Origin: Cavia porcellus
Lineage: Eukaryota; Chordata; Mammalia; Rodentia; Caviidae
Assembly (NCBI RefSeq): GCF_034190915.1
Contig: NW_026947486.1
Span: 78,844,044-78,908,043 of the forward strand
Direction of reading: 5' to 3'
Length of the DNA stretch: 64,000 nucleotides
Positions 12,509-23,590 of this stretch are shown piece by piece (position 1 is the first letter of the stretch; each line of letters starts with the position of its first letter). The notes beneath the pieces are model-generated. The model was not told the DNA's origin. It searched no databases and saw nothing but the letters and a program-made list of their open reading frames with translations. The position numbers were made by a program, and so were the translations under genes.

Positions 12509-13184
12509 AACTTCCAGAAGCCAGTTTGCAAGTAAATGGAGGCTAAGTTCAGTAACTGGGGCTCTTACGCCTTTATCCTTTATAATTAGTTTAGACTAAT
12601 TATACTATCTGTTTCTTTCCAAATGCCTTTTGGAGTAGCGTAACTCAAAGAAAATTACTCGATTTTTCTGGTGAATAACACAACACCTACTAAATGTTGA
12701 ATACAAAGAATTTAGGACATTTTATTGTGCAGTGGAAAAATACTTGTAGATTACTTTTCTGACCCTTATTTTCTCTTCTGTCTTGTGAAGCTATTTGAAT
12801 ACTGCAGAAGTGTGGTTCAGTGGCTGTAATAATGATAATGCTTTTCAAAGCATCACCTAAATACCTTAATACCATCTATATAAATTTTCCTTCATAAAAA
12901 TAAAATCTTCCTGTCTTCCTTCCAAATTATTTTGTAAACATACCATAGAAATTATGGACATAGTAGGACATATGGGACCTTAATCAAATGTCTTTGAGAT
13001 GTCACAGTGTTTACATTCTAATGTGGCTACCACCACCATCCCACTTTTAATAAAAGCATAACTTGTTTGTACCAACAATTATCCAGTTAACCTAGTTCTC
13101 TAATGGTGTTCCAAGGAATTAGTTTGTGAAAATTTGTGAGACCTGTTCCTCACAGATATCTATCCATATGAAATCATAAACCTA
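12509..13184. other. Unassigned sequence
   Basis: Only short frames; no family or gene recognised. Confidence 0.35.
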
Positions 13185-13270
13185 CATTCATCTGTTCAAC
13201 TGGTACTTATTATGTGCCTAATATATGCTAAACACTACTGCTGAGAAGGCAAGACAAAGACCAATTATTG
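13185..13270 (-). mobile_element. L2 3' end fragment, antisense
   Basis: 'tggtacttattatgtgcctaatatatgctaaacact' is the complement of the L2/MIR 3' tail (cagtgcctggcacatagtaggcgctcaataaa). Strongly diverged. Confidence 0.6.
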
Positions 13271-13639
13271 TGAAGTCATTCTGGAATTATGACTCCCTCC
13301 TTGACTTTACACAACTAGGTTCACCTCATAGGAATGGCTTACATATACAATTTCTTGACAGTAGTTATAGTCTCTAAGGTTATTCCTAATAGTACACAGA
13401 GTACTTTGGTCTGCCTGTCCTAAGAGAATTACTTATGGCCTCCCTTTTCATAAGATAAACAAATCCTATACTACCATCTGTACAACCACTTTTGATGCTG
13501 TGAAACTTGTAGTATCTTCTGAAATAAACTTTGAGGAATAGAGAGTTAATATAAGAGTAGAAGAACTTCAAAACCTGGAAAATAAGAGAAGCAGGGTCTG
13601 AAATGTAAGGTATATAAGTTGGAGAGGATAAGCACACAT

Positions 13640-14030
13640 TCTCTGGTCTCTAAGGTTTTAGATGGTTTGCTCCTAGCCAATGTCTCCAGTTTTCCATTCA
13701 GGGCAAGGCCGTTTGAGTCGTTCAAAATCAGAGACTTCATTTATACCACCCTTCTGCAAGAACATTTCACACATATCTGCCTGGCTAACTTTCATATATC
13801 ACACAGGTCTAGGGAATCCTTTCATAACCCAGCCACTCTCTCCTATCCCGTGTAAGACCTTTGTGTCCTGCATTCCCACAATACTTGACATTTCTTTGTT
13901 AGCAACTAATGCACTTTTGTGTCACTGCCAAATAAACTGTCTAGTAATTTGTAAACACTCAGATACTTGCTGAATGAACCAGTGGATGAGTGAACAGATG
14001 AATGAATGAATGAATGAATGAATGAATGAT
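13640..14030 (+). mobile_element. L2 3' end with (GAAT)n tail
   Basis: The block holds degraded L2 text ('ctgcctggctaactttcatat', 'ccagccactctctcc', 'cttgctgaatgaaccag') and ends in tandem GAAT units at 13999-14028, the usual L2 terminus. The plus-strand frames here (13619-13855, 13680-13973) read through the L2 relic and are not taken as genes. Confidence 0.65.
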
Positions 14031-14126
14031 CAACCATTGATCCCAGCTCTCCAGTATCCATCCCAAACTAAGAGAAGCAGGTGTAAGTAGATAGAGATTT
14101 TTAAATCATAGTATCTGAGACTGAGA

Positions 14127-14128
<2 letters not shown>

Positions 14129-14164
<36 letters not shown>

Positions 14165-14194
14165 ATACATATGTACATGCGTGTGTGTGTGTGT
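14129..14194. repeat. (TG)n microsatellite, interrupted
   Basis: A 34-bp pure GT run, a short mixed segment, then a second GT run. The minus-strand frame translating as histidine-threonine repeats is an artefact. Confidence 0.97.
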
Positions 14195-15649
14195 ATTTAA
14201 GAAGAAAAAAAGAGCTAAAAACCTTTGGTTCAAAAGGCATCAGAAATTAGTCCTCATTCCTGAAACACAGAAATTCCCAAAATCATGAGGATAATGGGAT
14301 CCAGAGAAGACAATACAGGAAGTGATGTGTATGCTTGGGGGATACAGATCAGTGTGCCCATTCTCAGCATGAGTTTCGTTCCTTAGAGTTCTTGTCTGAA
14401 TTTGATCCTTTCAGGTTCCCCTAGTTACATACAGTAGTGATTCACAATATAGTAACTTAGAATTGTTTCCACCTCAGTGAAAGCCTATTTGTAGTTTATT
14501 CCCCCTTCCTATTTTCCAGTAGGATATGTAAGAAAATATGCTATGTCTCACCATGCCTTTATAAATTTTGCAAAATTTGTTATTAGATATAAAGTGTGAA
14601 AGCAGGAGTCAAAATTGTTTATTCTTAGGAGTCTAATTGAATTGCATACAAATGTGTAGTTTGTAACTGTTATCTGCATATAGATTGGACCAATAAGTTC
14701 CAAAAGATTTTGCTTCCTCCAATCTCAAACTCTTTCAGACTAAAATCACACAGATCCCTCCAAGTTCTCCCTCGTCATCAGCATTTAGGAGCACATACCA
14801 AGTAAATGATTTAACAATGCTTTTTATTGCATTGATATATCATTTTACTCAGAGGTTTACTACTTTTAAGAGCCAGGGGATAAAATATTGTTGGCGTTCA
14901 TTCAGCCTAGGTAAGTACTATTATTTGATTGGGCTGCTATGCAGCAATCATGAAATCATTTGTAAAGCTGTCTGAAAAATTCTACAAGCCACATGGTACT
15001 GGTACTTCTGCAGCCATTTTTGGATTACTAGAAGCCTTCGGCTACTACAGTAAAACTCTCATTTTCTACTATAAATTTCAGCACAATTTTGCACTTGTCA
15101 GGTTGGCCCTGGGGTTATCTAGTTTCTCTGACAGACTCCAAAAATGCTTATCAGAAGTATAACAGGATTACATACCATTGCACAACAAGAGGAAGTTCTA
15201 GAAATCATCAGTAAGTTTTCAACAGTAGAATTAGAAAGCAGGGGATCCAGATCCCGGGGAACAAGCCTGGGGTCAGAAAATTGAGCACAAAGGAAGACAA
15301 GAGAAATGGGGAAAAGGCCTCTCATATGTTTTAGTGTTCTGCCAAATGGACCCAATTTCAGAATCTTAAGAGTTAAGTGAAGGCTAAATTTTCTTCTGGG
15401 CCGAAATGCATCCATACTTAGGTCAAGAAACAGAGAAGCAAGCTCGCAATAAGGATTTTAATCTGCTCCAGAGTCACAGTGGGATATAACAGAAATAACT
15501 TGGGGCATCAGCCAACTGTATTCAAAAACTGCAGAATCAGGAAAAAAAATTAAGTTGACGGTATCATTTGCTAACAATAAAAATATCTCGGTAATACTGG
15601 ATCAAATACTCCCAGTGGATAACTTGACATCTGAAAGGGCAAGAACAAG
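14195..15649. other. Unassigned sequence
   Basis: Two frames of 77 (14929-15162, plus) and 98 codons (15119-15415, minus) occur. Neither product is recognised and neither has splice or repeat context that would support it. No interspersed repeat recognised. Confidence 0.35.
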
Positions 15650-15800
15650 GAAAGGGATTTTAAATCTGGGCAATCAGAGGGATAGAAAATGCTCCGAGGC
15701 CTTGGCTCTAATTATGATTCTGCCACTTACTAGCTTTATGACACTGGACAAGTCCCTCATCTCTGTCAACCTTGATTTCCTCTTCTATCAATGAAATGTA
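15650..15800 (+). mobile_element. MIR SINE, sense
   Basis: Contains the MIR core in order: 'gattctgccacttactagctttatgac', 'acaagtccctcatctctg' and 'tttcctcttctatcaatgaaatg'. It explains the 79-codon frame at 15555-15794. Confidence 0.8.
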
Positions 15801-16229
15801 TACTTGTAGATGGGAAAAATCTAACATATTTAGAATCAAAGAACTTCAAATATTTCAATTTAAAATGATGATGGTATCACTTAAAAGAGTTCTGATGGAT
15901 CTCAACATTTCTCATTCTGTTTCTGGAAGGTAACTTTGTTAGTCTGAAATCTTGTACTGAACAAGCCTGTTTTTTAGAGTGCAAAAAGGAATATGAGGAA
16001 CTTACGCAGTACTGCATGGAGTTTTTAATTCTTGTCTCAATTTGGCATTTTTATGTAAACAATCATCTGTCATAGATGACAGTCAATGAAACAGTGTAGT
16101 ATGTCATGGTAGGCCAAGGAGTCAGAGACTTGAGAAAGTTGGGTTTTATTAACTTTTAAAAAAATAACGTAATGAATCAACATGGTCAATCATTTAACCT
16201 CTGTTGCTCAGGATCCTTGTTGGTAACCT

Positions 16230-16341
16230 AATAATGACATTGCTTATAAAAATAGCTACCATTTCCCGAACACCTACAATGTGCTTTAGATATGCATGAT
16301 CTCCAATCTCAACAATAGCCCTCATTAAAAATCATTATCAC
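16230..16341 (-). mobile_element. MIR SINE, antisense, 3' half (split)
   Basis: 'aatagctaccatttcccgaacacctacaatgtgctt' and 'ctccaatctcaacaatagcc' match the complement of the MIR 3' part. The element resumes at 16500 after a SINE insertion. Confidence 0.75.
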
Positions 16342-16499
16342 TCTGGGAGGCTGAGGCAGGAGAATCCCAAGTTCGAGCCTAGTGCAGGCAAGTTAATGAT
16401 TTAGTTATAACCTGCCTCAAAATAAAAAGGGCCAGGCATATAGTTCAGCACAAAGGTCCTGGGTTCAATCACCAATATGCCAAAACAAAACAAAACAAA
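16342..16499 (+). mobile_element. B1-dID type dimeric SINE inside a MIR
   Basis: A 7SL-derived left part ('gggaggctgaggcaggagaat ... cctgcctcaaaataaaaa') is followed by an ID-like right part ('gggccaggcatatagttcagca ... ggttcaatcacca') and a (CAAAA)n tail. Flanks 'aaaatcattatca' and 'aaaatgttatcatc' are probably a diverged target duplication. Confidence 0.8.
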
Positions 16500-16640
16500 A
16501 CATGAAAATGTTATCATCTATCATCCTCATTTGGCAGCAGTGGAAACAAAAGTCTAAAGGACCTTAAGGACCAAAATGTTCATCATTTTCCCAAGGTCAG
16601 CACTAGAAGTAAGATTTAAACCAAGTCGTTATGACTCCAA
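16500..16640 (-). mobile_element. MIR SINE, antisense, 5' half (split)
   Basis: 'tcctcatttggcagcagtggaaac', 'tttcccaaggtcagcactagaagtaagatttaaaccaagt' match the complement of the MIR core, in the right order after 16230-16341. Confidence 0.8.
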
Positions 16641-16740
16641 AGTACATTTTCCCTTTCCCCCATTATTTCATGTTGCCTCCCATCTGGGAAATAAACTAGA
16701 AAATCTTTGAGTTTCCTTCAAAGTCAGACATCATACTACA

Positions 16741-16841
16741 TTTTTTTTTATCTTTTTCCTTTTTATCAGTACCAGGGATCGAACTCACGACTGCCTGCTT
16801 GCAAGCAGGCACTTATGCCGCTGAGCTAAATCTCCAGCCGC
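16741..16841 (-). mobile_element. ID-type SINE, antisense, with TSD
   Basis: The plus strand reads as the complement of the ID head ('ccgctgagctaaatctccagcc') after a T-rich complement of its tail. The duplication tcatactacattttttttt appears at 16731-16750 and 16842-16860. Confidence 0.92.
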
Positions 16842-16860
16842 TCATACTACATTTTTTTTT

Positions 16861-18554
16861 ACCACAGTAATTATGCAGCTAGGTTTAACTAGTAAGTAAT
16901 TAATTGCATAATGCTTATAAGCTACACCTTTTGTTTCAGCAAAATTCCTGTTTTTAAAAGATTGTTCACATTTTCACTGAAGACCTTGAAAAACCTGCAA
17001 AATAAGCTTAAATACCTTTGTAGCTTTTAAAAATCTTGGCTTTTTGTTTAATCAAGATAGGCAAAGTACTTACTCAGGAGTAGATTCCTAGCTTTAGAGA
17101 AATGCTCAAACCCTAGAAACTGAAAAAACCATCATGAGAAATGCCCTTGCTTTTTCAGTCAAAAATTACTGGTATATGGGGCTGTTCCTGGATGAAGGAG
17201 TATTGAGATAAAAAGAATCCCCAAAACTACAGGCGTAATCTTCTAGGACTTTTCACCCACAGAGACCCTTAGTCTTAAAAAAAAGTTTTAAATCTCATAT
17301 GCAGTCTCTATGAAAACTATGAAAAGATAATACTTTAAGTCTGCGTGTAGGTGGGAAGAAAAATTATTTTCATTCTGGGCAAGAATATAAACCACCATGG
17401 TGGTAGGTGTGGGAACATACTTCAAAATTCCTGATTGAGTTAAGGGAGGAATTGTCAAGAAAGGAGTAGGAAGATGTCAAAACTAGCTTGACTTAAGAAA
17501 TCTGAAAAGTAGAAAGGGGAACAAAAAGTAGCATTTAAAATGGGAGAAACAATGGTCAGAAATTACATACTCATTAAATTTAATGCTTCAAAAATGCTAG
17601 AACAATTCTGGAAAATAATGAATTGACAAGGATTTTGAGGTGTGCAGCAAAATCTATCAATTTGACAATGAATAATGCCATGACAGACAAACCTAATTCC
17701 TTCTAATACAGAATGAAAAGTCCAGCAGTTTAAAGAATAAAGTAGCCAGTGCACTATGAATTTGTTAAGTCTGCTCCCAATGTAATAAAGTTGTGAGTGG
17801 GCTTACCAACAGCTGACACTAGAAGACAGAGCCAAAACCCAAGGCCATGGACTGCACTCCATGAACACTTCATCAAAATGACATTTGTCATTAGAGTTCT
17901 GTTACTATTGTTCAGGTAATTCTTACACAAATTTTGAAGGTCTTGCAGAGGAATTTTACTTCATCTCTGAGTTTGCACTGCCAGTAAGTGCTAGAAGAAA
18001 TCTAATATTTTCCAGTTGTAACTGAACTGCCTATGAGCAAAGCAGTGAGCATAAAATACAGACAGTATAAATGAGAGACCAAATGAAATAAACAAGTTAT
18101 TTAAAAGCAAATATAATCTAATAATGTGTATGAAATTGAAGATAAGAAATACTCATTAAACAAAGTCCAAGAACATAAAATCATTAATCTTGTAATGATT
18201 TTTGCATTGATTTTAGTCAACCTTTTAAAGATAAAATTTTTTCAGACTCTGTCCCTGCTAAGCACTGACAGTCAATATCTAACCTATTCCTTTCTATCAT
18301 GCTTATGACAGAATTTAGGTTGTTTTATGAGGTTACTTCTGTACAGTGCTGTTCAGTTTCCCCTATAACATATTTAAGAATTTTAATCATTTTATCAGGG
18401 TAAAAACTGTCCTATTACATTAAGCCTTCTAACCATAGGTTACGAAGTTATCTTCCAGATACCCTTGACACTAAATCTCAGGGAGATTCGTACTGCACAC
18501 TGGACTGTGCTTCCTCAAAGTTCATGTGGTGAAACCACATACACTGCTATAGAC
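16861..18554. other. Unassigned AT-rich sequence
   Basis: No repeat family, RNA gene or credible coding frame recognised; longest frames are about 63 codons. Confidence 0.35.
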
Positions 18555-18705
18555 TTGTTTTGTTCCCTCCAAAATTCATTTGTTGAAAATTTAATCCCCA
18601 ATACAGCAATGTTACAAGATGAGTTTTTTAGAGCTGTTTAGGGGATAAGAATTCTACACTTAAGACTGAATTACTGCTGCTATATAAAAGGCTTGACAGG
18701 GTGGA
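18555..18705 (+). mobile_element. MaLR LTR, 5' part (split by L1)
   Basis: 'ttccctccaaaattcatttgttgaaaatttaatcccca' is the recurrent opening of MLT1/MST-type LTRs, followed by decayed LTR text to 'tataaaaggcttgacagg'. The LTR continues after the L1 fragment at about 19700. Confidence 0.7.
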
Positions 18706-19695
18706 TTTCCTAAAATTTTTATCAGCTACTACTTGGACAAAAGACTAAGATCTAGAATCCATTAAGAAATTAAAAAATAATCCCCCAATTTAAAGACTCA
18801 TTCCAAAAATGGGCATCTGAAATCAATAGTTCTCGGATGAAGAAGTGTAAACAGCAAATAAATATATGAAAAATGTTCAACATCACTGGTGATTCAAGAA
18901 ATGTAAATTAAAACAAAATCAAGCTTCTATCTCACTCCACAAAGAATAGTCATCATCAAGAAATCAACCAATAACAAATACTGGGAGGGCTATTGGGAGA
19001 AAGAAACTTTTCTCTGTTGTTGATGGGAGTGTAAACTGGTACAACCACTATGGAAATCAGTATGGAGATTCCTTAGAAAATTAACACAAGAGGTTCCACT
19101 TGGCCTCTGTTTGACAGTGCTTCACTTCTAGGTATCATCCCAAAAGAGATAAAAACATCATACCGCAGTGATATATGCATACTCATGTTTGTAGCAGCAC
19201 AAATTATAATAGCTAAATCTTGGAAACAATGCATATGCCCATCAAAACGTGAACAGATATACAAAATGTAGTATTTATATACAATAGACTAATGATTTAC
19301 CCTAAAGGAAGATTAACTTGCATCATTTTTAGGAAAATAGACTATAATCTGTAGCGAAATAAATTGAACATATAGGTTTAAATATCATATTGTTTCTCTA
19401 GTGTGAAAAACTCAAAAGGGTAAATAAGGAGGGTAATCTGGAGGATAGATACTGGAAGGTTTGAATGGGAAGGGGGACAAGGCAGAGGGGAGAGGGAAGG
19501 GAAAAGGAAAAAAAGAGAATGAAAGGAGAAAATGGAACAAAGTTTGTGTAAATGAGGAGAAGATTTGAAAGGAGAAGATGAAAATGGAAAAAAAAAGAAG
19601 AATGAAGATATATTACATACGGGTACAAATTTCCTAAGATGAATGTGATCAATATGTATAACAAATATGTACTAATAAAAACATATAAAATTTCT
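18706..19695 (+). mobile_element. L1 3' fragment (end of ORF2, purine-rich 3' UTR)
   Basis: The ORF2 C-terminal region is recognisable ('gaagaagtgtaaacagcaaataaatatatgaaaa', 'tggtacaaccactatggaaatcag'), followed by a 3' UTR with a G/A-rich tract at 19440-19600 and AATAAAA near 19673. It lacks everything upstream and is 5' truncated, as is usual for L1. It sits inside a MaLR LTR. The 88-codon minus-strand frame at 19398-19664 is the complement of the purine tract. Confidence 0.85.
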
Positions 19696-19699
19696 AAAA

Positions 19700-19921
19700 A
19701 GAGTGTACTTTTCTGTTACTTTTCTGGCACACAAAGATGCAGTGTTCCCTTTCTCCAAAGGTTGCAGCAGTGAGGTACCATCGTGGAACCAGACACCAAA
19801 ATTGTGGGTACCTTAATTTTAAACTTGCCAAGTTCCAGAATTATGAAAGAAAGAATTTTTGTTCTTCATCACTTACTCTGTGACAAGTGTTTCGCTATAC
19901 TGACACAAACAGTCTAAGACA
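19700..19921 (+). mobile_element. MaLR LTR, 3' part (split by L1)
   Basis: Contains MaLR 3' text ('tttctccaaaggttgcagcagtgaggtacca', 'agttccagaattatgaaagaaagaa') and ends 'acagtctaagaca', the typical MaLR terminus. Confidence 0.7.
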
Positions 19922-20117
19922 CCCCAATGTGAGCATATTTGGAGATAAAGTTTTTAAAGAATTATGTAAGCAAAAGTCTTAATTGTGGAACATTAATCTA
20001 ATAGTACTGATCTCTTTATAAAAAGAAGGAAAGACACTACAGAGGCACATACACAAAAAAAGGCCATGTGAGAACCCAGAAAAAGTTAGCCATCTACAAA
20101 CAAAGAAGTGATGCCTC
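19922..20117 (+). mobile_element. MLT1-type LTR, 5'/middle part (split by half-L1)
   Basis: 'gagcatatttggagataaag' and 'aaaaaggccatgtgagaaccc ... agccatctacaaacaaag' follow the MLT1 body. Its 3' part resumes at 23339, after the half-L1 insertion that duplicated aagtgatgcctc. Confidence 0.75.
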
Positions 20118-20888
20118 GATTTCGAGGAGAACATGGTAGACAAATAACAGCAGCCACGGAGGCTCTCTGAGATTACCAGTTTAGAATCCAGGAATGATGC
20201 CGTGTGAGGGGTGCTACGCAAGGGGAGATGTACCCTGCCGACCCAGGGATGAACTAAGCTGAGAGAAACCAACTAGAAATGCAATCCTGATGCTATCACA
20301 GGAACAGATAAAATCTCAGTGCGGAAGCTGGATCCCACGCCATTGGAAGCCATACTTTGAATTTCCTGCTGCCGCTACTGCGTCCCAATCTGCACGGCAG
20401 GGAGAGAGACGCACAAAAGCTCTGAGAGCTAAAATAGGTGAACCAAACGGCATTGAGATCAGAACTGGCAGCGAGCCCTGCATTGACCTGCGGTGAGTGA
20501 GAGAAATGGGGACCCTTTCATAGACTAGGAGGCTCCAACAGAGGACATTCTGGAAACGAGCAGACTAGTTGGAACAGGGCCCTGCAGTGACTTTAGTCGC
20601 ATATTCCCCTCTCAAGCAGGAGTGGTGGAGAGCACTTGGCCTGGTGATGCTGCGGACTAAGATCCAGTAGGCTAGCCCAAATCAGGTCCCTGCGCCTGGC
20701 GGTGCACCCTAGCAGCGAAGCATTCAGTACATTGACCTGGAGGGGAGGGCCCAGCAGAGGGTGCCCAGGTCTGTGTCTCCCTAGTACACTGCAGTGGGCA
20801 GGACCACCTAGCCGGTGAATTCAAACAAACTGTAACAGACAAAGAGAAAAAAAAAAAAAAAAAAACTGGACCTTCTACATATGCTTGT

Positions 20889-21964
20889 ATGGAAGGAACA
20901 AAAAGTATGGGAAAAGGGAGCAACAAGAAAGGGTCCTCAGTCCCCAATCCTGAGAACACTAATCCAGGAAAGGTAAATGCAAAAGAGAATGAAGACAGAA
21001 AACATGCAATATCCGACACAGCACCTATAGACATAAAGTGGTATCTCCGGAGCCTCATAGGCGAGTTCAAAAATGAAGTATTTAATGAAATAAAGCAAGA
21101 AATAAGTAGAATAGTTAGAGAAATTCTAAGCACCGCCCAAGAAAAAACAGATGGTGGAATGGAAGACCAGAAAAAAGGGGAGGATTGTTTGATGGAGAAA
21201 ACAGAGAAAACATAGAATACATGAAGCAGGTTCAAAGAGATTACCAGGAAACTAAAAACTCTATTGAAAGCTGGCATAACAGCTTGAAAGAAACTAAGGA
21301 TAGATTATCTGAACTGGAGGACCGATTTGTAAGGTGGGAGCATGAAATGAAAAACTTCTTAAAAATAACAAGAAAACAAACAGCAATGATACAAAGACTA
21401 GAAGATGATAAGAAGATCTATAACTTAAGAATTAAGAACATAAAAGAAGTAGGGACTCAAACAAATGAACTACAAAAGCTATTGACAGAAATAATCCAGG
21501 AGAATTTCCCTAATTTAGCAAAAGGTAAAGATACTCAGATGTATGAGGCATACAGGACCCCAGCCACCTACAACCCAAACAGAGCTACACCCAGGCATAT
21601 AATAATCAAAATTCCAGAAATCCAATATAAGAACAGAATATTAAAAGCCATCAAAGACAAGAAACAGATCACTTACAAGGGAACACCCATCAGAATTACA
21701 GCAGACTTCTCGGCACAAACCATCAAATCACGAAGAGTGTGGGGGGAAATAATTCAAGCTTTGAAAGATGATAACCTCCAGCCAAGATTGATATATCCTG
21801 CACAACTGTCCCTAGAAATTGATGGAAAAACAAGGTGCTTCCAGGATAAAGAGAAACTAGGGGAATTTGCAACCACCAATTCAACTCTACAGAGATTACT
21901 GCAGGATATTCTAAAAATGAAAAATACCAAGATTCCAGAAACAGTGGCAGAGCGGCCACAATGA
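20889..21964 (+). pseudogene. L1 ORF1 protein gene, one frameshift
   Basis: ORF1p is the L1 RNA-binding, trimeric nucleic-acid chaperone that coats L1 RNA in cytoplasmic particles. The first frame (20889-21215) gives the basic, disordered N-terminus and the start of the coiled coil. A second frame (from about 21185 to 21964) gives the rest of the coiled coil, the RRM-like domain (from NLRIKNIKEVG to about TYKGTPIRITADFS) and the C-terminal domain (AQLSLEIDGKTR, DKEKLGEF). The frames overlap near 21185-21215, so a single small indel separates them. The start is the ATG shortly after the 5' UTR A run. The product is otherwise near full ORF1 length, which implies a fairly recent loss. No ORF2 follows the stop at 21962. 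Confidence 0.85.
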
Positions 21965-23326
21965 ATGGAGCAGAAAGTGAAATGAAGAGGACAAACTGAC
22001 AACTAATAACAGAAAAAGAGCTCAACAGAAATGAGGCAGAGAAGGTTGGATGGTAGGAACAGCCATTTTGGAGAAAACAAGACATCATAATAGGTAGTGC
22101 TGATTTAATATCTTCTTGTTTTGAAGTCCCATCAAGCTTTTGTTCTTCTGTCTCCATCGGTTTTAATGTGTTGTATCTTATTGGATTTTATTATATGTGA
22201 TAATATAAACAAAAACTTTTATAGACAAGGAGATTATACAGAAACCATTGTTCATTTTATGTTAGTTGATTCTAAATACCCTGTAATACTGTCATTTTCT
22301 TGAACGGTTTTACATTGTCTTGATATGTTTGATGCTACAGTATACGAAGTTATACCCAAAGATTTTAAGGGAAGAGACACTATGGTAACTACTCTTATGT
22401 CGAGATTATCTTGTGGTGAAACACTATTTTGCTTAAATGGTGGTGTTTTGACCTGCGCTGTTTTGTTGTTATGCCCTCTTTTTTTATCTCAATCTCCTTT
22501 TTATTATCTACTTTTTCATTTATATCCTTTTTATTAAGGGAAAAATAAAAAATAGCAGGATATATTATAGTAACCCACTTTGATTTCCTATTAACTTGAT
22601 TTGAAAGTCTGTATTGCTCTCACCATCTTGTTTTGACTGATTTTCCTCTATTTTGCTATGTTGATAGTACCAAGTTTGAAAGTATAGGCAACAACTATGA
22701 AGACAATAAGATTCATTGTGACGCCCATTCTGGTTGACTATTATCTTCTTTTGAAGTCCTCTAATGTCTCCAATATTTTGGTTTTGTTGATCTTATTCTT
22801 TTCTGTTTTGTACAATTTTATTATAACTGATGACATAGGCAATTCTTTTTAAGATAACAAGAGGCATCATGGTAACCATTGTTGATCACCTTGTATTTTG
22901 TATTTACATTATGCATTATATCCATCCTTTTGATCTGACTGATTCTGTCTTGGTATGTCACATTTGGTTTTACTTTCTTCAAAAAAAAAATAGTAAGAAC
23001 TGTGGGAGTAATAAAACCCAAAATGTATAATTGTCATTGTACAAAAGAAAGGAAAAGAAAGTTCTCTAAAAGATATAACTGCATATATATTTAAGTGTAT
23101 AAAATAGATAACCATATTACTGAGTTTTGTGGGATCATTGAACAAAACTCTTTGCAGTCTCACTGTTTGAAAGTCCCCTCTATATGCTTTAATTTTGTAA
23201 CTTCAACAACTATTTCTAAGATGACAATATGTAATTAACTAGTGATTTCCTACTGTTTACTTTTTCTGAAATTCTGTATAACTTGTACCCTTTTTCTGTT
23301 TTTTCCTTAAATAAAATTTTAAAAAA
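21965..23326 (+). repeat. T-rich 3' UTR of the half-L1 with degenerate ~145-bp units
   Basis: A module starting 'tatcttctt..tttgaagtcc' and ending 'accattgtt' occurs at about 22107-22252 and 22741-22884. Weaker copies lie between (about 22260-22394 and 22604-22730). The small frames here (for example 22121-22303, 22325-22537) are not supported as genes. Confidence 0.6.
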
Positions 23327-23338
23327 AAGTGATGCCTC

Positions 23339-23450
23339 AGGAGAAACCAAATCTGCTGATATGTTAATACTGGACTTGTAGCCTCCAGACCTGTGGGAAA
23401 ACTAATTTCTCTTGTTTAGACAATCCATTCTGTGGTATTTTGGTAAAATA
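23339..23450 (+). mobile_element. MLT1-type LTR, 3' part
   Basis: 'aggagaaaccaaatctgctgat', 'ttgtagcctccagacctgtggg' and 'ctgtggtattttggtaaaata' are the 3' MLT1 phrases, in order with 19922-20117. Confidence 0.78.
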
Positions 23451-23459
23451 ATACATGTT

Positions 23460-23590
23460 ATAGAGTTGGGCAGATCTGAGCTCATATCCTACAACTTACT
23501 ATTGATACAATGTTGGACAAGTATCGGTACCTTTCTACATCTCCAATATCCAGTTATAAAATAGGCATAAATAGGTCCTCTCTGGTAGTG
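23460..23590 (+). mobile_element. MIR SINE, sense
   Basis: Degraded MIR core: 'gatctgagctcatatcctacaacttactattgat', 'ttggacaagtatcggtacctttct', 'cagttataaaataggcataaata'. Confidence 0.65.

Larger units (their letters stand above)
20118..23326 (+). mobile_element. ORF1-only L1 derivative (half-L1 architecture), 3209 bp
   Basis: A perfect 12-bp duplication (aagtgatgcctc) at 20106-20117 and 23327-23338 delimits the insertion. Inside are a GC-richer 5' UTR of about 770 bp ending in an A run (20849-20866), an L1 ORF1, and a T-rich 3' UTR of about 1.36 kb ending in AATAAA (23310-23315) and a short A tail. No endonuclease or reverse transcriptase text is present. This is the layout of half-L1 (HAL1) elements, which must borrow L1 machinery. 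It could instead be an L1 with an internal deletion, but the 3' UTR has its own repeat structure rather than a normal L1 3' end. Confidence 0.75.

Noticed and set aside
14030..14233. Thr/His-rich small protein frame
   Set aside because: Translation of a TG microsatellite; the same applies to 31500-31794.
20672..21277. 201-codon minus-strand frame
   Set aside because: Antisense to the half-L1 5' UTR and ORF1; it includes the complement of the A run (poly-Phe) and has no family resemblance.
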